Made by a program: the position numbers and the translations under genes. 64,000 bases of DNA, from assembly GCF_000341345.1 (NCBI RefSeq), contig NC_020302.1, positions 2,956,075-3,020,074 of the forward strand, read 5' to 3'. Each line of letters starts with the position of its first letter. The stretch's first letter is position 1. A model generated the notes under the pieces. That model searched no databases and was not told the DNA's origin. It saw only the letters and a list, made by a program, of their open reading frames with translations. Of the stretch, positions 17,521-31,317 are shown one piece after another. Origin of the DNA: Corynebacterium halotolerans YIM 70093 = DSM 44683. Its GTDB lineage: Bacteria; Actinomycetota; Actinomycetes; Mycobacteriales; Mycobacteriaceae.

Positions 17521-18864
17521 TCAGGCCCCTTCCTCGGAAGCATCAGGAGATCCAGCCGCCGACGGCGGCGTTTCCCGCCCTATTCTAGTCTCTCCGTCGC
17601 CGGGTTCCGTCAGCGGTATCGACGCCGACACGGCCGTTCCGGAGCCCGGATGGGACTCCACCTCGAGCGCCCCGCCCAGCTCGACGGCGCGCCGGCGCAT
17701 CGCGTCCAGCCCGATGTGACCGAGGCCGATGGGCCGCTTCGCGACGTCCGCGGGGTCGAAGCCGCGCCCGTCGTCGACGACGTCGAGACGTACCTCGTCC
17801 GGCTCATAGGTCACCGTCACCCGGCAGCGGGTGGCACCCGCGTGCTTGACCACGTTGCCCACCGCGCCCTGGGCGATGCGCAGCAGCGCGGCCTCCGTCT
17901 GCATGGGCAGCTGGTGGCCGTCCCCGTCGACATCGACGGTGATGTCCACCCCGCCCGTCCCCCCGAAGTTCGCGGCCATGCGCTCCAGCGCGCCGGCGAG
18001 GGAGGTCTGCGACAGCGAGGCCGGCTGCAGGGCGGCGATCATGGCGCGGGCCTCCCCGAGGTTGTCGGCAGCCACCGTGCGGGCCAGGGTGATGCGCTCC
18101 AGCGGGCCAGCCAGCTGCTCCCCGCTGAGCCCGGTGGCCTGCAGGTCCCGCTCCGCGGCGTGCAGGAGCATCTGGATGCTCGACAGACCCTGGGCGAGGG
18201 TGTCGTGGATTTCATGGGCCAGCCGCTGGCGTTCGGCGGCGACACCGGCGGCGTGCTCGGTCTCCGCCAGCTGGGTGCGGGTGTCCATGAGCTGGCGGAT
18301 GAGCTGCTCCCGGTCACGGCTGATGCGCGCCAGCGTACGGAAGGCCCAGTGGATGGCCAGGGTGACGATCGCGGAGACCGCGGGGCCCATCACGCCACCC
18401 ACCGTCAGGCCGTCGGGGATCTGCACGATCACCGCCACAGCGGTGGCGAACACGACCGACAGGACCCCGCGCAGGTCGTCCATCACCCACAGGTACAGGA
18501 AGAACAGCGTGAACAGCAGGTACATGCCGACCGGGGCGACGATCATCTCCACGAGCCACACGGCCGTCAGCGTGATGACCCAGGCGACCTGGGCGGGCTC
18601 CCGCCAGCGCCCGATGTTCGCCGAGCCGACGAAGTACAGCAGTGCGAACAACGAACACAGCAGGAGATTGGTCACCGCCACGTTGAACGGCAGGCGCACC
18701 GAGGACACGAGCGCCGCGACCAGCACCACCGAGGTCAGGATGTGGATGCCGTCGCGCAGCGCCGCATCGCCCGGGAGCCCGGAGGCCTGCATCGCCTCGA
18801 GCTGGTCGGGGTCCGTGGCGGTGTCACTGCGGTCCGCGGGACGCGGGTTGGGGCTGGTCTCCAT
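17521..18864 (-). CDS. hrrS: Sensor histidine kinase, HrrS/ChrS-like
   Basis: 447 residues from the ATG at 18864. About six hydrophobic segments fill residues 35-185 with short loops and no large extracytoplasmic domain, as in the heme sensors HrrS and ChrS. A HisKA_3 dimerisation helix with the phospho-acceptor His follows (ERQRLAHEIHDTLAQGLSS), then an HATPase domain (AVGNVVKHAGATRC, VVDDGRGFDP, GLGHIGLDAMRRRA, HPGSGTAVS). It is the first gene of a two-gene operon with the response regulator. Heme sensing is inferred from similarity and from organism type. Confidence 0.85.
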   Translation of the reverse strand: METSPNPRPADRSDTATDPDQLEAMQASGLPGDAALRDGIHILTSVVLVAALVSSVRLPFNVAVTNLLLCSLFALLYFVGSANIGRWREPAQVAWVITLTAVWLVEMIVAPVGMYLLFTLFFLYLWVMDDLRGVLSVVFATAVAVIVQIPDGLTVGGVMGPAVSAIVTLAIHWAFRTLARISRDREQLIRQLMDTRTQLAETEHAAGVAAERQRLAHEIHDTLAQGLSSIQMLLHAAERDLQATGLSGEQLAGPLERITLARTVAADNLGEARAMIAALQPASLSQTSLAGALERMAANFGGTGGVDITVDVDGDGHQLPMQTEAALLRIAQGAVGNVVKHAGATRCRVTVTYEPDEVRLDVVDDGRGFDPADVAKRPIGLGHIGLDAMRRRAVELGGALEVESHPGSGTAVSASIPLTEPGDGETRIGRETPPSAAGSPDASEEGA

Positions 18865-19148
18865 GCGTGTGAGCCTACCCAGCCGACCCCCGATTCCCCG
18901 CGTTGCCGGCGGTGTCGGCACGGTCCGGAGGAGGGGGTTGGGCGGGTCGCCCCGGGGGACGGCGAAGAGCAGGTGCGCCCCGGTGGGAACCCGGTGGATT
19001 CCGGGTCGGGGTGCGGCGACGGCCGGGTGGTGGCGTCCAGTTCCGTTCGGGGAGGGTGTGCGACGTACCATCAACTGGGTAATTCAACATCTCCCGCCCT
19101 GTCGGCGGTCCACCCGAGGAACCTGGTCCACCCGAACGTGAAGGATGG

Positions 19149-20555
19149 TTGAGCGCCACCGTGCTGGAAATATTCATCTACCCGGTGTCGGGCGTCATGA
19201 AGCTCTGGCACATGCTGCTGCACGACGCGTTCGGGATGGAGGACTCGCGGGCGTGGCTGATCTCGATCTTCGGACTGGTGGTCACCGTCCGGGCGCTCAT
19301 CGCCCCGTTCTACTGGGTGATGATCCGTTCCGGTCGTACCGCTGTGCTCATGCGCCCGGAGAAGGCCGCGCTGGCCGAGAAGTACGCGAAGGCCACGGAC
19401 AAGGAGTCCGTTGCCGCGCACGCGGCCGCAGAGAAGGAACTGCACCAGAGATACAACTACCGGCCGTCCGCCGGTTGCGTGCCGGCGCTCATCCAGATCC
19501 CCACGTTCCTCGGCCTCTATCAGGTTCTCCTGCGGATGGCCCGCCCCTCCGGGGGCCTGGAGGTCGCCCCGGACACCCACATCGGATTCCTCACCGCGGA
19601 TGAGATCAGGTCCTTCCTCGACGCCCGCGTCGGCGGTGTGCCCCTGCCGGCCTACATCGCGATGCCGCAGGAGCAGCTCGCCGCACTCGGTACCACCAGC
19701 GGCGGGGTCCGCGACTTCATCCTGCCCTTCCTGCTGCTCGCGATCGTCTTCACCACCCTGAACATGGTGCTGTCGATCACCCGGAGTCTGCAGACCCTCG
19801 ACTGGGACTCGAGCCTGTCCCGCGGGCTGCAGAAGTTCATCATCGTCCTGGCCATCTTCGTGCCCGTCCTGCTGCTGTGCCTCGGCCTGTTCGGTCCGGT
19901 CCCGGTGGCGGTCATCCTCTACTGGTTCGCCAACAACCTGTGGACCCTGGTCCAGAACGCCATCGCCCAGGTCGCGCTGGCACGCACGATGCCGCTGCAG
20001 GAGGAGCACATCACCCACCACAGGGAGCGCCGTGGCGTCGTGAAGGAGGCACTGCGGGCCAAGCGGGCCCACAAGTGGCACCTGCGCCGACTGCGGCTGC
20101 GGGCGCTGGTGCAGCCGTGGAGGCTCGGGGAAATCCGCCGCGAGCTGGCTGCGGACCGGGAGGCGCGGCAGGAGGCGAAGGAAGCAGAGAAGGCCGAGCG
20201 CAAGAAGATCCGCAAGGCCAAGCAGGCCGCCCGCCTGCAGCTGAACCGGGAGAAGCGCCGCGCCAAGAAGGCCGAGCGCGAGGGGAAACAGCAGCAGGGC
20301 GGGGACGGGGCCACCCCGGACGACCCCACCGGGGCCGAGATCACGGAATCCACCGAATCCACAGAATCCACGGAGGCCATGGAGAGCACCGCGAGCACGG
20401 CGGCCGGGGCGGAGGACGAGGCGGACCAGGAGCCGACCCCGACCGTCGGGAGATCAGCCGAGCCGGACCGCGGCGTGGCCGAGTCGGGTGTCGTCGGCCG
20501 CGAACCCGGTGACAGCGACGACGGCGGACAGCGCCCGGAGCGTCAGATCGAATAG
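19149..20555 (+). CDS. yidC: YidC/Oxa1-family membrane insertase (second-paralogue type)
   Basis: About 468 residues. The TTG at 19149 is preferred because of AAGGATGG just upstream; GTG at 19161 is possible. The Oxa1 core spans residues 5-290: an N-terminal helix, a hydrophilic loop (LMRPEKAALAEKYAKATDKE), YRPSAGCVPALIQIPTFLGLY, and the late helices with PVAVILYWFANNLWTL. The C-terminal 170 residues form a very basic helical region (EAEKAERKKIRKAKQAAR), then an acidic tail with a short Glu-Ser-Thr repeat (20341-20395). The usual corynebacterial yidC sits by rnpA; as no rpmH or rnpA is nearby, this is probably the second paralogue. It inserts proteins into the membrane. Confidence 0.87.
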   Translation: MSATVLEIFIYPVSGVMKLWHMLLHDAFGMEDSRAWLISIFGLVVTVRALIAPFYWVMIRSGRTAVLMRPEKAALAEKYAKATDKESVAAHAAAEKELHQRYNYRPSAGCVPALIQIPTFLGLYQVLLRMARPSGGLEVAPDTHIGFLTADEIRSFLDARVGGVPLPAYIAMPQEQLAALGTTSGGVRDFILPFLLLAIVFTTLNMVLSITRSLQTLDWDSSLSRGLQKFIIVLAIFVPVLLLCLGLFGPVPVAVILYWFANNLWTLVQNAIAQVALARTMPLQEEHITHHRERRGVVKEALRAKRAHKWHLRRLRLRALVQPWRLGEIRRELAADREARQEAKEAEKAERKKIRKAKQAARLQLNREKRRAKKAEREGKQQQGGDGATPDDPTGAEITESTESTESTEAMESTASTAAGAEDEADQEPTPTVGRSAEPDRGVAESGVVGREPGDSDDGGQRPERQIE

Positions 20556-21172
20556 TCCGCCGGCGGGGCGGACAGCAGCTGCCGGGCCAGATCGCGCGCG
20601 GTTTCCAGCGGGGCGGTGTCGCGCAGCAGCCTGGCACCGGCCAGGCCACCGTCCAGGAAGATGAGCAACTGATTGGCCTGGGTGGCCGAGGGATAGCCGT
20701 TCTTGGCGGTCAGCAGGTCCGTCATCGTCTGGTGCATCCAGCGGCGGTGCTCCATGACGGCGGAGACGATGCCCTGCTCGGACTCGGTCTCCGGCTTCGG
20801 GTACTCGTTGGCGGCGTTCTGGAAGTGTGAGCCGCGGTAGTCCTTCGCGGGTTCCTCCTCGATCGCCTGGTCGAAGAAGGCGAGGATCTTCTCCTCCGCG
20901 TCCGTCACGCCCTGCGTCCGCTCGATCCAGGCCTGACGGTACTGCTCGTCGAGGTTCTCCAGGTACGCGATCACGAGCGCGTCCTTGGAACCGAAGAGCG
21001 AGTACAGGGACGCCTTCGCGACGTCCGCCTCACGGAGGATGCGGTCGATGCCGATGACCCGGATGCCCTCGGAGGTGAAGAGGTTGGTGGCGGAGTCGAG
21101 CAGCCGCTGGCGCGGACTGGGCCGGTTGCGGCGACGGCTACTCGTCTTCTTCCTGGCGGTGCCTGCGGCCAC
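20543..21172 (-). CDS. TetR/AcrR family transcriptional regulator
   Basis: 209 residues from a GTG at 21172 preceded by AAAGGA. The basic N-terminal tail (KKTSSRRRNRPSPRQRLLD) is followed by the TetR HTH (GIDRILREADVAKASLYSLF). The C-terminal domain contains YRGSHFQNAANEYP, the same pattern as in the other TetR protein of this window. Its 3' end overlaps the convergent yidC gene by 13 bases, so the two transcripts can form an antisense pair. The divergent upstream neighbours are not obvious targets, and self-regulation is likely. Confidence 0.9.
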   Translation of the reverse strand: MAAGTARKKTSSRRRNRPSPRQRLLDSATNLFTSEGIRVIGIDRILREADVAKASLYSLFGSKDALVIAYLENLDEQYRQAWIERTQGVTDAEEKILAFFDQAIEEEPAKDYRGSHFQNAANEYPKPETESEQGIVSAVMEHRRWMHQTMTDLLTAKNGYPSATQANQLLIFLDGGLAGARLLRDTAPLETARDLARQLLSAPPADYSI

Positions 21173-21239
21173 GGCGTTCCCGTCCTTTCTGCTCGTGCTT
21201 CGGTTACCTCGCCCTGCGCCGGACGATTCCTCCTACCCA

Positions 21240-21262
21240 ATATAGACAAACCGGTACGTTTC
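21240..21262 (-). promoter_or_regulatory. Putative promoter/operator of the TetR gene
   Basis: On the minus strand TATATT (-10-like) follows the imperfect dyad AAACGTACCGGTTTG. The outer AAAC/GTTT arms are symmetrical while the centre is not. Its position before a TetR gene suggests autoregulation. Low support beyond position and partial symmetry. Confidence 0.4.
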
Positions 21263-21350
21263 ATTTGATCCGGCCCGCCGTCGGAGGGCCCGCGCACATG
21301 ACGACGCCCGCTGCAGTGAAACTGCTCCGGAACCCGGAAGCTCCATGACA

Positions 21351-21385
21351 ATGCCCGCTCCCCCGGTTGCGGGGCGAGCGGGCAT
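21351..21385 (-). terminator. Hairpin downstream of the GlsB-like gene
   Basis: ATGCCCGCTC (21351-21360) and GAGCGGGCAT (21376-21385) form a perfect 10-base stem downstream of the membrane-protein gene on the minus strand. No run of T follows. The same GCCCGCTC/GAGCGGGC core recurs in the hairpin at 21838-21866. Confidence 0.6.
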
Positions 21386-21409
21386 CGTATCGCTAAAGGT
21401 CAGGTCAGG

Positions 21410-21667
21410 TTATCTGCGTACCATCCGGACGATGGTGAGCAGGATGACGGCGCCGAGGAGACAGGTGAGGAAGCTGAAGATCAGCCCGCCTCCCGCGACG
21501 TCCACGTCGAAGAGGCTGAGCAGCCAACCACCGAGCAGGCCACCCACCACACCGACCACGATGTTGAGCAGGATACCCTGCTGGGCATCAGTGCCCTTGA
21601 TCTTGGAGGCGATCCACCCGGCCAGCCCGCCGATGATGATCCATCCAATGATTCCCAGTCCGAGCAT
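21410..21667 (-). CDS. GlsB/YeaQ/YmgE-family stress-response membrane protein
   Basis: 85 residues, the usual family length, made of three Gly-rich hydrophobic helices: GLGIIGWIIIGGLAGWIASK, GILLNIVVGVVGGLLGGWLL and LIFSFLTCLLGAVILLTIV. The family name transglycosylase-associated protein is historical; the biochemical function is not known. Members are often induced by stress. AGGAGAAC precedes the ATG. It neighbours a universal stress protein on the same strand, but each has its own hairpin, so separate transcription is likely. Confidence 0.9.
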   Translation of the reverse strand: MLGLGIIGWIIIGGLAGWIASKIKGTDAQQGILLNIVVGVVGGLLGGWLLSLFDVDVAGGGLIFSFLTCLLGAVILLTIVRMVRR

Positions 21668-21837
21668 TGTGTTCTCCTAACTTCCGTGAGGTTACTTTCT
21701 CCGCCCTTCATGGCTAACGGACGTATGACCTGCTGCGACACGTATCACATATGGTCATGTGACCAGTGTGGCATAAGTGAGGGAAAACTGCAGTGGTGCA
21801 GGTCGAAGTGGAAAGTCAGGGAAACGGGGACGACAAG

Positions 21838-21866
21838 GCCCGCTCTCGCGCCAGGCGGGAGCGGGC
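21838..21866 (-). terminator. Terminator of the universal stress protein gene
   Basis: GCCCGCTC (21838-21845) pairs perfectly with GAGCGGGC (21859-21866), 17 bases after the minus-strand stop codon, followed by CTTGT on the RNA. Only a short U content follows. Confidence 0.65.
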
Positions 21867-21882
21867 GTCGGCAAGCGGGGGG

Positions 21883-22779
21883 TTACAGACTCTCGGGGCG
21901 GACGACCATCATCGGACACGGGGCGGACTGCAGCAGTGCACGCGAGGTGGAGCCCAGGAGCATGCCCTTGAAGCCACCGCGTCCGTGGGAGCCGACGATG
22001 AGGAGCTGTGCGCCGTCGGCCTGCTCGCAGAGCGCGCGGACCGGCCGGTCGCGGGTGATGATCTTCTTGACCGGAACCTCGGGGTACTGCTCGGTCAGCG
22101 GGGCGAGCTGCTCGGCGAGCATCTCGGTCTGCTCCCGCTCGACCTCCTCCCACTGCTGCTGGGCGGCGGAGAGACCGGCGAGGGAGGCCTGGACCTGCAT
22201 GTCCATCCAGGTGTGGACGGCGATGAGCTCGGCACCGCGGGCGTCGGCCTCAGCGAAGGCGATCTCGGTGGCCTTCTGGGACACCTCGGAACCGTCGACA
22301 CCGATGACGACGGGACCGTACTTCGAGTCCTCGGTGACGTCGTTGTCCTCACGCACGACGACTACCGGGCAGGACGCGTGGGAGACCACGGAGGCGGAGA
22401 CCGAACCCATGACCATGCCGGACAGACCGCCGAGGCCGCGGGAGCCCATGACGATCATGGTGACGTCACGGGACATCTCCAGCAGCATGTCGATCGGGGA
22501 GCCCTCGGCGATGGTGTGGCCGATCTTGAGGTCCGGGGCGATCTGATAGGCGATCTCGCGCGCCTCGTCGATCTTCTCCATCGTCTCCGACTGGAGGTCA
22601 TCGAACAGCTCCTGCGGGGGCACCATGCCCTCGGCGTAGAGGAACTGCGGCATGGTGTAGCTGGAGGCCAGGCGCAGCGGGATGCCCCGCTTGTTGGCCG
22701 TGTTCGCGGCCCAGCGCACCGCATTGTGTGAGGCGGCGGAGCCATCAACTGCGACGACTACGATATCTTCCCTGGTCAT
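21883..22779 (-). CDS. Tandem universal stress protein (UspA family)
   Basis: 298 residues from the ATG at 22779 preceded by GAAAGGG. Two Usp domains follow each other (about 5-148 and 158-296). Each ends with the nucleotide-binding pattern G-x2-G-x9-GS: MGSRGLGGLSGMVMGSVS in the first and GSHGRGGFKGMLLGSTS in the second, so both probably bind ATP. Each begins with a VDGS strand-loop. Such proteins are induced in stationary phase and under hypoxia in actinobacteria. A -10-like TATAAT lies about 97 bases upstream, which leaves a fairly long 5' leader. Confidence 0.93.
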   Translation of the reverse strand: MTREDIVVVAVDGSAASHNAVRWAANTANKRGIPLRLASSYTMPQFLYAEGMVPPQELFDDLQSETMEKIDEAREIAYQIAPDLKIGHTIAEGSPIDMLLEMSRDVTMIVMGSRGLGGLSGMVMGSVSASVVSHASCPVVVVREDNDVTEDSKYGPVVIGVDGSEVSQKATEIAFAEADARGAELIAVHTWMDMQVQASLAGLSAAQQQWEEVEREQTEMLAEQLAPLTEQYPEVPVKKIITRDRPVRALCEQADGAQLLIVGSHGRGGFKGMLLGSTSRALLQSAPCPMMVVRPESL

Positions 22780-22875
22780 CTCGATCGCCCTTTCGTGTGG
22801 GTGGACGTGGCTGTGGTGTCTCCCGGGCGGCACCGGTGTCGGCCGCGGTCCGGGGGCGACCCTGTACATCTACTG

Positions 22876-22881
22876 ATTATA
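22876..22881 (-). promoter_or_regulatory. Likely -10 element of the universal stress gene
   Basis: A perfect TATAAT on the minus strand (ATTATA on the plus) 97 bases before the start codon. The sequence 17 bases upstream does not match TTGACA, so another sigma factor or an activator may be involved. Confidence 0.5.
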
Positions 22882-23014
22882 CCGGGAGCCACAGGTTTCC
22901 ATCAGTGGTTACAACCAGCCAGCATGCGCCCCCACCCCGAAAAGACCACTGCCGGCGCCCGAATGGGCACCGGCTACGCTGGGCTCATCCAGCTCTCTCC
23001 GCGGAGGCCCGGGC

Positions 23015-23161
23015 CTACTCCGGGATTTCTACCGGTGTGGCCGGATCGGCGTTCGCCGGGTAGAGGATCGTGTACAGGATCTCCCCGATCTGGGCGAGAA
23101 TGGCGCCGATACCGTCGGAGGAGAAATCAACCATCGGAGCGAGAATTTCATCAAAGTTCAT
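23015..23161 (-). CDS. Small (48-residue) amphipathic acidic peptide
   Basis: The peptide starts MNFDEILAPMVDF, continues with an amphipathic stretch (GIGAILAQIGEILYTILYP) and ends ADPATPVEIPE. It has no Cys or Lys and is acidic. Length and amphipathy recall the very short cell-wall channel peptides PorA/PorH of corynebacteria, but I see no clear homology. There is no ribosome binding site; TAATCT lies just upstream of the ATG on the minus strand and could serve as -10 of a leaderless mRNA. Its ATG overlaps that of the divergent pseudouridine synthase. Reality of the gene is probable, function unknown. Confidence 0.55.
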   Translation of the reverse strand: MNFDEILAPMVDFSSDGIGAILAQIGEILYTILYPANADPATPVEIPE

Positions 23162-24146
23162 GGGCAATAGATTAGTACACCAGCGGGGAAAGAGGACACC
23201 TCTGCCGATCCGTGACGGCCTGAACGCGACCCGGGCACGCCTGCCTGAGGACGCCGCCCCCACCTCCGCGTGGGATATGGTCGGACGACTCATCGCGACC
23301 CAGCGTCACCGCCACCCGGACGACGACCTGGCGGCACTGCAGGCACGTTTCGACGCCCGCGAGGTCGTCCTGCGCTCCGGGGAGCCACTGACCCCGGAGA
23401 CCCTCGTGCAGCCCGGCTGGGACGTGTACTTCTACCGCATGCCGGCGCCAGAGCCCACGGTGCCCCATGAGATCGGAATCATCCACCGGGACGAGGACCT
23501 CATCGTGGTGGACAAGCCTCCGTATCTGGCCACCATGCCGCGCGGCCGCCACATCACGGAGACCGTCACCGTGCGTCTCCGCCGTTCGACCGGCATCCAG
23601 GAGCTCTCCCCCGCCCACCGGCTCGACCGCCTGACTTCCGGGGTGCTGGTGTTCACCGTCCGTCCGGAGGTTCGCGGCGCCTATCAACGGCTCTTCGCCG
23701 AGCGTCAGGTGACGAAGACCTACGAGGCCATCGCCCGCCACGACACCGCCCTGGCTGCCACGACCCCCCTGGAGTGGGCGTCACGCATGGTGAAGACCCC
23801 CGGTGAGATTCAGGGTTACATCGTCGACGGCGAACCCAATGCCCGCACCACGCTTGCCGACGTCGTGCCGCTCACCGATGACGAGCAGACGGCGATGGAG
23901 TCCGTGCACGGGCCGCTCGAGCGGCAGGCGAGGTATGTCCTGCGACCGGAGACCGGACGTACGCACCAGCTGCGGCTCCACATGTGGGCCGCCGGCGTCC
24001 CCATCCTCGGGGATCCCGTCTATCCCCGGATTTACTCCGAGGCGGAAGAGGACATGGCCGTGCCCATGCACCTGATCGCCCGCTCCCTCGAGTTCACCGA
24101 TCCCCTCTCCGGGGAGGCGCGCCGCTTCGTCTCCCGCCGGCTCTGA
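23160..24146 (+). CDS. RluA-family 23S rRNA/tRNA pseudouridine synthase
   Basis: About 328 residues from the ATG at 23160; the exact start is uncertain because no ribosome binding site precedes it and conserved sequence seems to begin near LPIRDGLNATR, 15 codons in. The catalytic motif is SPAHRLDRLTSGVLVF, with the Asp nucleophile in HRLDR. DLIVVDKPPYLATMP and GRTHQLRLHMWAAGVPILGD are further family signatures. It isomerises uridine to pseudouridine in an RNA; which site cannot be told. The first 60 residues could hold a degenerate S4-like domain. A long terminator follows, shared with the rRNA operon. Confidence 0.88.
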   Translation: MGNRLVHQRGKRTPLPIRDGLNATRARLPEDAAPTSAWDMVGRLIATQRHRHPDDDLAALQARFDAREVVLRSGEPLTPETLVQPGWDVYFYRMPAPEPTVPHEIGIIHRDEDLIVVDKPPYLATMPRGRHITETVTVRLRRSTGIQELSPAHRLDRLTSGVLVFTVRPEVRGAYQRLFAERQVTKTYEAIARHDTALAATTPLEWASRMVKTPGEIQGYIVDGEPNARTTLADVVPLTDDEQTAMESVHGPLERQARYVLRPETGRTHQLRLHMWAAGVPILGDPVYPRIYSEAEEDMAVPMHLIARSLEFTDPLSGEARRFVSRRL

Positions 24147-24206
24147 GATCCCACAGGAGCTTCCGGAGGCCGGCTTCGGCCCGGATCCCCGAGGACCGTA
24201 GAAACG

Positions 24207-24254
24207 ACAAAGAGGGAGAGCGGTCACCGTACGGTGGCCGCTCTCCCTCTTTGT
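24207..24254. terminator. Long bidirectional terminator (rRNA operon / RluA gene)
   Basis: A 24-base inverted repeat with almost no loop: the arm beginning ACAAAGAGGGAGAGCGG at 24207 pairs with the arm ending CCGCTCTCCCTCTTTGT at 24254, with one wobble position. It lies between the 3' ends of the pseudouridine synthase gene and the 5S gene. A- and T-rich outer ends supply U-tracts for both directions. Confidence 0.9.
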
Positions 24255-24282
24255 CTCAGTATTTAGTTGTTGTTTTGTTTTT

Positions 24283-24402
24283 GGTCGGCGGTAACTTACT
24301 CTCCCACACCCTCCCGGGTGCAGTACCATCAGCGCGGGCAGGCTTAGCTTCCGGGTTCGGAATGGGTCCGGGCGTGTCCCTGCCGCTATCAACCACCGAC
24401 AC
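24283..24402 (-). rRNA. rrf: 5S ribosomal RNA
   Basis: About 120 bases with typical 5S features read on the minus strand: GGTTGATAGCGGCAGGGACA near the 5' end, CCCGGACCCATTCCGAACCC (loop B/C region), GAAGCTAAGCC, and GGGAGAGTAAGTTACCGCC near the 3' end. Ends are estimated by pairing of the terminal helix (GTCGGTGG with CCGCCGAC). It is the last gene of the 16S-23S-5S operon. Confidence 0.95.
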
Positions 24403-24432
24403 AGTCGTGGGGCCCCGTGGTGGGGTCCTGAC

Positions 24433-24466
24433 GTGTTGTGTCAGATACTGCATAGTGGACGCGAAC
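24433..24466 (-). repeat. 3' half of the 23S processing stem
   Basis: This 34-base segment in the 23S-5S spacer is the inverted copy of 27669-27702 upstream of 23S. The shared core reads CATAGTGGACGCGA here and TATAGTGGACGCGA there on the opposite strand. Together they would form a long stem that brings together both ends of pre-23S rRNA for RNase III processing. Confidence 0.75.
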
Positions 24467-24519
24467 ATGTTTTCAGGTTCGTTGCGTGGGTGCACATCCA
24501 ATCCCCGTGTGGGGGTTGT

Positions 24520-29514
<4,995 letters not shown>

Positions 29515-30231
29515 CAAACCTCAAAACAAGCACAAGACCCGTCTCAAGAAGGGATGTTTCCAGGCGTAGAAAGCCCGAACCCAACAAAACGAACAACCAG
29601 CACACCACGACCCGAAAGCCATGGCGCTCATGATTGTCCAAAATAATTTTACTGCATAAACTTCCACCGACCCCCACACCCGACGGGGCTGAAAACAAGG
29701 GCCGGCATCCGCAACCAAATTGTGTTGCACGTCCACGCACCGGAAACACACACCACCACAAAAGATGGTGTCATTTCTTTACAGTGGCCCCATTTCCGAA
29801 AGGCCACCCGGCACGCACCCACCAACCCATCCCCACAGGGACCGGCCGGCCGGGCAACCGACGACACAACCAACGTCACAGACAAAAATAAAAAGTACAT
29901 TGGCACACTATTGAGTTCTCACACAACATCCGCACACCCGTCCCGCACCCGATCTCATCGGGCTTGTTCCCAAGCGGCTTGAAGAAACTTACTCGACCGA
30001 ACCAACCGAAGTCAATTCCGCACCCGGAAGCCTCTTCCATGATCACCAGCGACTGTTTTCCTGTCCGCCATCTCACCGGAATGTTCCACCCGGCGGGGCG
30101 TTGTCGGTCTCGCTGACTCACATAAAGTTACACAGGCCGCCGATTTTCCACAAATCCGCAGTTCATCCTTGGTTTCGACGCTTCGGCTCCACCACCGAAA
30201 TTGCCATCCTCCTTGAATCCCCTGGAGCTGT
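29515..30231 (-). promoter_or_regulatory. rRNA operon leader and promoter region
   Basis: About 717 bases without a credible protein gene. The best promoter is TTGACT (minus strand, 30010-30015) with an 18-base spacer to TAAGTT (29986-29991). Downstream on the transcript lies GAGAACTCAATAGTGTGCC (near 29915-29933), resembling an element in the 16S-23S spacer. The stretch is lower in GC than the rest of the window. Additional promoters, usual for rrn operons, may exist but were not clear. Confidence 0.65.
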
Positions 30232-31317
30232 TCATCGATTCCGTTCTCCGAGGGTCAATCCGAGCCATCCCCGTAGGCCGGCAGTGAAGACGACGTGTCT
30301 GCGGGTGATTGAAGGAAGCGCCAGAGCAAATGCGAGATACAGGAGAACCAGCAGAAGAAGGAAGCCCGGATTGCCGATGTTCTCCCGGATCCGGAGCGCC
30401 ACGGCAACGAACGCGACAGCGGTGAATGGAAGGCTCACCCACCAGATCCGGTTCCTGTCACTCAATTCGAGGAGGATCACCAGGATCGGAAGGAGCAGTG
30501 CCACGGAGAACAGAATGGTGATCGCCTCTGCTGCCTGGTCAAGACCGGGGAGCAGGACGAAGATCGGGGAGAAGATCGCCACCACCACCGGCCCCGTCAA
30601 CCCAAGGAGTGCAGTCTCTCGTGCCCACGTGTGTCGTGTCCCGCCGAAGGCAACCCACTCATCCAGGGAAGTGCCGATGACCTTCATCAACGGACCAGAC
30701 ACGAACAATCCCATGACGATGATCACCGTTGTGCCCTGCATCCACATCAGTTCACCGAAGTATCCGGTTACCAGGCTGATCAGAAGAACCACGACGAGGA
30801 AGGAAAACCAGGTCGCTGCCCAGATTCTCAACTGCATGCCCCGGAGGATCTGATTGACCGGGGTCGGCGGCAACCATTTCAGGATTGCCGCCTCCTCATC
30901 CGTGTCTCGGGCCGTGACGTTTCCCGCCCAGGAATCACTCGGACGAGGACGGCAGAGCAGCTGCCAGCCCGTCGCCGCCACCACTCCGCTGGTCACCGGC
31001 CACGCCAGGGCTTCCGGGGTCAGTATCTCCACGAGGGTGACGGTTGCCAGCAGTACGGCGGCGTACAGGACCACCATCAGCCGCTTGTGCCGGACCCACT
31101 GCGAGCGGCTCAGATTCAGCGCTCGGTAGTCACTGAAGTTGGGCCTGCAGATCAGCAGGTACGAGACGACCAGCAGGGTGAAGAACCAGTGCTGCCAGCC
31201 GCTGTCCGCAGTGGTCGCCATGAGTGCCATGACGACCCCGATCACCAGCATGATGACGTTATTTGGGTTCAGCGCCAGCTGGCGGAACAGCGCTACCTCA
31301 TGTGTGGTGCGGTTCAT
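30232..31317 (-). CDS. ABC transporter permease-like membrane protein (last gene of YtrA-type operon)
   Basis: 361 residues with about 8-10 hydrophobic helices and basic cytoplasmic loops. It starts inside the stop of the preceding ATPase gene (ATGA overlap at 31314-31317), so it is translationally coupled. It has no ATPase or substrate-binding domain. By position it would form the membrane part for the adjacent ATPase, as in ytr-type operons. I do not recognise a specific Pfam family with certainty. It ends about 200 bases before the rRNA promoter region, and both read on the minus strand. Confidence 0.75.
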   Translation of the reverse strand: MNRTTHEVALFRQLALNPNNVIMLVIGVVMALMATTADSGWQHWFFTLLVVSYLLICRPNFSDYRALNLSRSQWVRHKRLMVVLYAAVLLATVTLVEILTPEALAWPVTSGVVAATGWQLLCRPRPSDSWAGNVTARDTDEEAAILKWLPPTPVNQILRGMQLRIWAATWFSFLVVVLLISLVTGYFGELMWMQGTTVIIVMGLFVSGPLMKVIGTSLDEWVAFGGTRHTWARETALLGLTGPVVVAIFSPIFVLLPGLDQAAEAITILFSVALLLPILVILLELSDRNRIWWVSLPFTAVAFVAVALRIRENIGNPGFLLLLVLLYLAFALALPSITRRHVVFTAGLRGWLGLTLGERNR

